17,520 nt of DNA from an uncultured Bacilli bacterium (GTDB taxonomy: Bacteria; Bacillota_I; Bacilli_A; RF39; UBA660), in contig CALVWH010000011.1 in assembly GCA_944364705.1 (NCBI GenBank), forward strand, positions 1 through 17,520, given 5' to 3'. This document shows, piece by piece, positions 14,025 to 17,520 of the stretch. Position numbers and translations under genes: made by a program. Under the pieces are notes generated by a model. The model was not told where the DNA came from. It saw only the letters and a program-made list of their open reading frames with translations, and did not search any database. How positions within the stretch are numbered: the first letter of the stretch is position 1; every line of letters begins with the position of its first letter.

Positions 14025-14472
14025 TAGATAGATTTCATAATTTGATGATTAGTTCTTCATTATCTATTTCATATCATAAAAGAAACCATAATTGTTTTCT
14101 ATCGATTATATGGATATTTTTTATATATTATCATAACTTATGGATTCAAAGAAAGATATTTCTATTTTTTTATCTTTTATCATTCTTATCTATATCGATA
14201 TTTATATTTATCCAGATCCATTATGAAATCTTTTCTATATATTATATTTTTTTCTTAAATATAAATTTTTTTTATAAAATATTTTTTTCGTATTTTATTA
14301 TTATTTTTTTTAAATTTTTAAAATTTTATTGATTGTTTCTTTTTATTTATAATTAAATTTTTTTCAAAAAATCTTTTTATGATTACATATATTATTATGC
14401 TTATATTTTCAATTATATTTATTATTATAAATTAAAAAATACTTTTTCTTTTAAGAAAATTCTAACTTCTCT

Positions 14473-14572
14473 CTCTACTTTTTATAAAATCGATAGAGTA
14501 GAGGTATAAAAAAGAAAAGCATTCAATTAATGCTTAAAAGGTAATCCTTAAAAAGAGCTTCCCCTACTCTAT
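14473..14572. other. Possible structured RNA element with alternative pairings
   Basis: ATAGAGTAG (14493-14501) pairs perfectly with CTACTCTAT (14564-14572), extended by GG/CC past one mismatch. It encloses two hairpins: AAGCATT/AATGCTT (14517-14523 with 14529-14535) and AAGG/CCTT (14538-14541 with 14546-14549). A competing partner for the same strand lies upstream: CTCTACT (14473-14479) pairs with AGTAGAG (14497-14503). On the minus strand the AAGCATT hairpin is followed by TT-C-TTTTTT and resembles a terminator. It lies upstream of the DUF2726 gene promoter, so it is not part of that mRNA if the promoter is right. I know no matching RNA family. Confidence 0.45.
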
Positions 14573-14589
14573 TTCTTCATAAAAAAAGA

Positions 14590-14618
14590 TTGAAAAAGAA
14601 AAAGAAATAAGATAAAAT
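14590..14618 (+). promoter_or_regulatory. Sigma-A-type promoter for the DUF2726 gene
   Basis: A -35 TTGAAA (14590-14595), a 17-bp spacer and a -10 TAAAAT (14613-14618), the same hexamers and spacing as the rplS promoter. The ATG is 23 nt downstream with AGGAGG between. Confidence 0.68.
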
Positions 14619-14641
14619 AAAAGTAAAATAAGGAGGACATT

Positions 14642-15154
14642 ATGATTTATATCATCATACTAATTATATTATACTTACTCTTTTCCATGATACATACAAA
14701 GAAAAATTCAAAGGAAATAAAGGGAACAATAGACTCTAATTTATACAAACAAAAAAAGATTATGACTGATTATGAAAAATACTTTTATCATGTTTTATCC
14801 AAATTAGAAACAGAATTGCCAATAAAAATTCATCCTCAAATTAATTTAGCAACCATCGTTACCAAAACAAAAGAAAACCGTTATATAAATGAACTCTTTC
14901 GAATCATTGATTTTGCGATATTCACGAAAGACTATGAAAAATTATTGTTACTCATTGAAATTAATGATAAAACGCATCGTCAAAAAAAACGATATCGTCG
15001 GGATCAAAAAGTAAAACAAATTTTATCTATTGCAAATATTAAACTCATAACCTTCTATACAGAATATTCAAATCAAGAAGATTACATTTTAAATCGAATC
15101 AGAAAAGAACTCCATGATCAAGAAAATGACTTTCAAATACAAAAAACGATATAA
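14642..15154 (+). CDS. Membrane-anchored DUF2726 (restriction-endonuclease-like) protein
   Basis: The 170-residue protein has one N-terminal membrane helix (about residues 2-17) and a cytoplasmic DUF2726 domain (about 35-160). The family's conserved core is visible: RIIDFAIF (Asp90), LLLLIEINDKTHRQ (Glu106, Asp109, His112) and RYRRDQKVKQIL (Arg120, Asp121). The D...E-x-D pattern fits the PD-(D/E)XK-like fold proposed for this domain, suggesting nucleic-acid cleavage or binding, but activity is unproven. The ATG has a strong AGGAGG. It is a monocistron with its own promoter and a shared terminator. It is the only rightward gene to the right of the dif candidate. Confidence 0.85.
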   Translation: MIYIIILIILYLLFSMIHTKKNSKEIKGTIDSNLYKQKKIMTDYEKYFYHVLSKLETELPIKIHPQINLATIVTKTKENRYINELFRIIDFAIFTKDYEKLLLLIEINDKTHRQKKRYRRDQKVKQILSIANIKLITFYTEYSNQEDYILNRIRKELHDQENDFQIQKTI

Positions 15155-15179
15155 AAAAGAGAGGCAAACTCTCTTTTTT
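15153..15179. terminator. Bidirectional intrinsic terminator
   Basis: AAAAAAGAGAG (15153-15163) pairs with CTCTCTTTTTT (15169-15179) around GCAAA. The A/T arms supply a T tail in both directions, so it ends both the DUF2726 gene and the convergent DNA-binding protein gene. Confidence 0.85.
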
Positions 15180-15189
15180 CAAACTTCTT

Positions 15190-15972
15190 CTAACATGCTT
15201 TTCGAGATTGAATTTCGGCAATTTTAGCTAAAACTTCAGAAGCATTCTTTTCATTAATCCCAGTATAATTTAACTCTTTTAAAGCTTGTACTTTTGCAGA
15301 ATTTAATTCCATCGTACGACTTAATTTTTCTTCCATTCGATGCTCAATTTGATTGACAAAACGACGATGAGACTCTGCAATTTTTGATTTTGAAGCACCA
15401 CCATTGGTATATAAAGTCATCGCTGAAAACATAATACTTTCAAAAGCAAATTGTTCTTCTTCATCAAATGCAAACTCTAAAGGTTTTACAAAACCAGTTG
15501 CTTTTGCTACATATGCTAACATATATTTATTTTCTTTTGATGTTTCCATCGATTGTAAGAAGTGATACAAATAACGATAAACATTGTAATGTTCTCCGCC
15601 ATCATCCTCTTCTTCTAATCCTTCTTTTATAATCGCAACAATATTTTCTAAAAGCTCTTTTTCTTTTTTTCCTAATTTGCCATCATTAATGATCGCATTT
15701 TTTTCTCTTTCCGTGTTTTCGTTTTTAAATAACGTATTGATTTTAGCTTCTACCGATATAATATAATCCGTATCCACTTTAATTTTATCAATATCTTCTG
15801 GAGATTTAACTCCAAGCAAATTTAACAACAATACTTTTTTATCTTTTGGCCATTTATTAATATCATCAAGTTCCAAATAATTATAAATCATTTGTCTTGA
15901 CACTCCTAAAAACTTAGCTAATTTAACTTTGGATATTCCTAACTCATGCAATATCTCATTCAATCTTCCCAT
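15190..15972 (-). CDS. XRE-type helix-turn-helix protein with unknown C-terminal domain
   Basis: The 260-residue protein starts with a Cro/C1-type helix-turn-helix (about residues 4-36: ISKVKLAKFLGVSRQMIYNY), pointing to sequence-specific DNA binding. The rest, about 200 residues, is helical and acidic in the middle (GLEEEDDGGEHYN), with a conserved-looking block KATGFVKPLEFAFDEEEQFA and a basic C-terminus. I do not recognise the C-terminal domain. The start has GGAGGT nine bases upstream of the ATG, and a promoter with tandem TTGACA motifs precedes it, so self-regulation is plausible. It is not phage-associated in this window. Confidence 0.85.
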   Translation of the reverse strand: MGRLNEILHELGISKVKLAKFLGVSRQMIYNYLELDDINKWPKDKKVLLLNLLGVKSPEDIDKIKVDTDYIISVEAKINTLFKNENTEREKNAIINDGKLGKKEKELLENIVAIIKEGLEEEDDGGEHYNVYRYLYHFLQSMETSKENKYMLAYVAKATGFVKPLEFAFDEEEQFAFESIMFSAMTLYTNGGASKSKIAESHRRFVNQIEHRMEEKLSRTMELNSAKVQALKELNYTGINEKNASEVLAKIAEIQSRKAC

Positions 15973-15992
15973 ATGTTAAAACCTCCACTATC

Positions 15993-16020
15993 ATTTTATC
16001 ACTTTTGTGTCAAATGTCAA
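15993..16020 (-). promoter_or_regulatory. Promoter and possible operator of the helix-turn-helix gene
   Basis: On the minus strand a -35 TTGACA (16020-16015) and a -10 TAAAAT (15998-15993) are 16 bp apart. A second TTGACA (16013-16008) sits 7 bp after the first. The pair is bracketed by CACTT and AAGTG, an imperfect dyad that could be an operator for the encoded regulator. Confidence 0.6.
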
Positions 16021-16040
16021 GTGTAAAGAAAAAGTTAACC

Positions 16041-16069
16041 AAATAAAAGTTATACATATGGTATAACTT
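16041..16069 (-). terminator. Intrinsic terminator of mnmA
   Basis: On the minus strand AAGTTATAC and GTATAACTT form a 9-bp stem around a 5-nt loop, followed by TT-ATTT. The stem includes the last codons and stop of mnmA. The T run is short and the stem AU-rich, so it may be weak. Confidence 0.6.
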
Positions 16070-17156
16070 CTCCGTCTTTATAAATTTTATCAATAATTCC
16101 TCCACCAAGACATTCATCCCCTAAATACAAAACACAAGCTTGTCCAGGAGTTACCGCTTTTACTTGTTGTGGATAAGAAACAAGAAGATCTCCATTTTCT
16201 AAATATTGAAGGGTCACATCATTATCTTTTTGACGATATCGAAATTTACAAGTACATTTTTCTGGTCTTTTTTCAGAAATCCAATTAACTTCATTAATAT
16301 AAGCTTGATCCGAATACAAATAAGAATTATCTTCTCCTAAAGCAACATATAAAACATTTTTTTCTAAATCTTTCCCAACAACAAACAATCTAGTTTCATT
16401 TCCACCAAGATCAAGACCTCTTCTTTGACCAATCGTATAATACATAAGTCCGATATGTTTTCCTAAAACTTCCTTCGTTTCTATATTTACAATATCACCA
16501 GGAATATTTGGTAAATAATTTTTTAAGAAATTACGAAAATTCCGTTCTCCAATAAAACAAATTCCTGTAGAATCTTTCTTTCTAGCCGTAATTAATTGTT
16601 GTTGTTCTGCAATTTTTCGAACTTCTTGTTTCGTTAAATTTCCAAGCGGAAACAAAACATTTTGAAACTGTTTTCCATCTACTTGAGATAAAAAATACGT
16701 TTGATCTTTATTTTGATCCACTGCTCGAAGTAACCTTCCATGATCTACCCTGGCATAATGTCCAGTTGCAATATAATCCGCACCCAATTCTTTCGCTTTT
16801 TGAACAAACATATCAAATTTAATATATTTATTACACATAATATCTGGATTCGGAGTTCTACCTTTTTTTAATTCATCCAAGAAATAAGTAAAAACATAAT
16901 CCCAATATTCTTTGACAAAATCAATTCGGTGAAGAGGAATATTTAATTTTTTACAAACCACAAGGGCATCGTTATAATCTTGTTCTTGTGGACAAATATT
17001 CTGATTTAAATCCGGATTCCCTAAAATATCATGGTTTACCAAACTATCCCAATTTCGCATAAAAAGGCCAATTACTTCATACCCTTCTTTTAAAAGGAGG
17101 TAAGCAGCAACACTACTATCCACTCCCCCACTCATTCCGATGACAACCTTTTTCAT
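16050..17156 (-). CDS. mnmA: tRNA-specific 2-thiouridylase MnmA
   Basis: The 368-residue enzyme activates U34 of tRNA-Lys, -Glu and -Gln with ATP and inserts sulfur to give 2-thiouridine. The PP-loop MSGGVDSSVAAYLL is at 8-21. The first catalytic Cys is Cys108 in TPNPDIMCNKYIKF and the second Cys200 in DSTGICFIGERNF. GHYARV (132-137), GQRRGLDLGG and the C-terminal TPGQACVLY complete the family pattern. The ATG at 17156 has GGAGGAG just upstream; an in-frame TTG at 17171 would include that site. Length is normal. No sulfur-donor desulfurase gene is adjacent. Confidence 0.97.
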   Translation of the reverse strand: MKKVVIGMSGGVDSSVAAYLLLKEGYEVIGLFMRNWDSLVNHDILGNPDLNQNICPQEQDYNDALVVCKKLNIPLHRIDFVKEYWDYVFTYFLDELKKGRTPNPDIMCNKYIKFDMFVQKAKELGADYIATGHYARVDHGRLLRAVDQNKDQTYFLSQVDGKQFQNVLFPLGNLTKQEVRKIAEQQQLITARKKDSTGICFIGERNFRNFLKNYLPNIPGDIVNIETKEVLGKHIGLMYYTIGQRRGLDLGGNETRLFVVGKDLEKNVLYVALGEDNSYLYSDQAYINEVNWISEKRPEKCTCKFRYRQKDNDVTLQYLENGDLLVSYPQQVKAVTPGQACVLYLGDECLGGGIIDKIYKDGEVIPYV

Positions 17157-17184
17157 TTTTTTCTCCTCCAATCACTTTTTTAAT

Positions 17185-17193
17185 ATTATATCA
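17185..17193 (-). promoter_or_regulatory. Extended -10 promoter for mnmA
   Basis: On the minus strand TGA-TATAAT has a perfect hexamer (17190-17185), about 29 nt before the mnmA ATG. No convincing -35 is seen. Confidence 0.55.
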
Positions 17194-17215
17194 TGTTTTT
17201 CCTTTTTCTCACTAG

Positions 17216-17243
17216 AAAAAAAATAAGAAAGAAAAATTCTTAT
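17216..17243 (-). terminator. Intrinsic terminator of the SpoIIM-family gene
   Basis: On the minus strand ATAAGAA and TTCTTAT form a 7-bp stem around a 7-nt loop, followed by seven T (A run 17216-17222 on the + strand). It lies just after the stop at 17250 and before the mnmA promoter. Confidence 0.72.
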
Positions 17244-17249
17244 GTAATT

Positions 17250-17520
17250 TTATAAAGATAAAACCCAAAGTAGAAGTTTTGGCATAAGAAATGCTTCAAA
17301 AACATTAATTAAAACCATAAGAAATAAAGAAAAAAATAGAACAATACAATATTTTTTCATAATCACTTTAAAATTAATTTCTTTTTTCTTGCAAAAACTT
17401 TCGATAAATTTTAAAGATAACGATAACGCATAATTTAACAAAAACAAATAGATTAAAATATGGACAATTTGATAAGGAAATAAATAAACAAATGCATAAA
17501 AAACACCTTGAAATCCTTTT
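17250..17520 (-). CDS. SpoIIM-family membrane protein, C-terminal part (cut by window edge)
   Basis: The frame is open from the window edge to a TAA at 17250-17252 and gives about 89 residues. They are highly hydrophobic with at least two membrane helices. KGFQGVFYAFVYLFPYQIVH resembles the SpoIIM block G-x-x-G-V-L-x-A-F-x-x-x-x-P-x-N/Q, and the last helix carries VFEAFLMPK, like the Glu-Ala-Phe-x-x-Pro end of the family. In B. subtilis SpoIIM acts with SpoIID and SpoIIP in engulfment, but family members also occur in non-sporulating bacteria, so a sporulation role cannot be concluded. It is followed by its own terminator and then mnmA. Confidence 0.7.
   Translation of the reverse strand, partial: KGFQGVFYAFVYLFPYQIVHILIYLFLLNYALSLSLKFIESFCKKKEINFKVIMKKYCIVLFFSLFLMVLINVFEAFLMPKLLLWVLSL

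Larger units (their letters stand above)
13709..14589. other. Gene-free, extremely AT-rich region around dif
   Basis: About 880 bp with no credible gene. The one ORF longer than 90 codons (14042-14332) lacks a ribosome site and encodes only Phe/Ile/Tyr low complexity. The region holds a 10-bp perfect inverted repeat (13745-13767), a pair of 11-bp direct repeats 21 bp apart (13841-13872), a terminator-like hairpin (13896-13931), the dif candidate (13997-14024) and a possible structured RNA (14473-14572). Between 14030 and 14460 the + strand is mostly T with almost no G or C, and I see nothing else there. Confidence 0.75.

Noticed and set aside
14042..14332. 96-codon rightward ORF rich in Phe, Ile and Tyr
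   Set aside because: It lies in T-rich low-complexity DNA, has no ribosome site, no promoter of quality and no protein-like pattern. Long T-rich stretches on one strand open such frames by chance.
14473..14572. tRNA, T-box, lysine riboswitch, 6S or SRP RNA at the structured element
   Set aside because: None of the conserved signatures (TTC-arm, T-box sequence, lysine core, SRP GNAR loop) is present, and it is too short for most of them.
13709..14589. Replication origin or plasmid/phage attachment site
   Set aside because: No DnaA-box clusters, no dnaA, no integrase or phage genes. The one recombinase is a housekeeping Xer type and the site fits dif better.
1..17520. CRISPR array, insertion sequence or defence island
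   Set aside because: No regularly spaced repeats, no transposase and no flanking terminal inverted repeats were seen. Gene content is mainly housekeeping.
1..17520. Mollicute-type genetic code (TGA as Trp)
   Set aside because: Conserved Trp positions use TGG, and the intact genes show no internal TGA at conserved Trp sites.

Overview
The window is chromosomal DNA from a very AT-rich, low-GC Gram-positive bacterium. The gene set is that of a monoderm in the Bacilli / Erysipelotrichia / Mollicutes-adjacent group: rplS followed by lepB, lspA followed by an RluD-type synthase, a YqgP-like rhomboid protease, QueH, a XerD-type recombinase and a SpoIIM-family membrane protein. Shine-Dalgarno sites are strong, Trp is encoded by TGG, and TAA/TAG stops dominate. 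I cannot place it more precisely from sequence alone; an uncultured gut Bacilli lineage is a reasonable guess.

Layout. Positions 1-7207 are all on the + strand. They hold the end of an unidentified gene, rplS behind its own promoter and a probable L19 autoregulatory hairpin, and signal peptidase I. A cell-envelope operon follows (glucosaminidase-like protein, GT4 glycosyltransferase, membrane-anchored unknown, lspA, rluD), then a rhomboid protease, queH and a secreted helical protein. Two back-to-back intrinsic terminators (7206-7259) separate this block from the leftward gpsA-rarA operon. A divergent intergenic region then leads to xerD, a decayed protein-kinase gene, a ZIP metal transporter, a membrane protein of unknown function, a small leftward ORF and a membrane-spanning coiled-coil protein.

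Positions 13709-14589 are a gene-free, extremely AT-rich stretch. It contains what I read as the chromosomal dif site (13997-14024, dif orientation on the minus strand): an 11-bp XerD arm TTATGTTAACT, a central TATATA and an 11-bp XerC arm ACTTACGATAA. By my alignment from memory it matches Bacillus subtilis dif at 24 of 28 positions. Gene orientation supports this: most genes left of the site read rightward, and three of the four genes to its right read leftward, as expected where two replication forks meet. The window therefore probably spans the replication terminus, with xerD about 4 kb from its target.

Right of dif are a possible structured RNA element, a small membrane-anchored DUF2726 nuclease-like protein, an XRE-type DNA-binding protein, mnmA (tRNA 2-thiouridylase) and the C-terminal part of a SpoIIM-family protein cut by the window edge.

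The observations most worth following are the dif site in its AT-rich desert, the multiply broken protein-kinase pseudogene between xerD and the ZIP transporter, and the 14473-14572 element with two mutually exclusive pairings. I found no CRISPR array, IS element, prophage, tRNA or rRNA.
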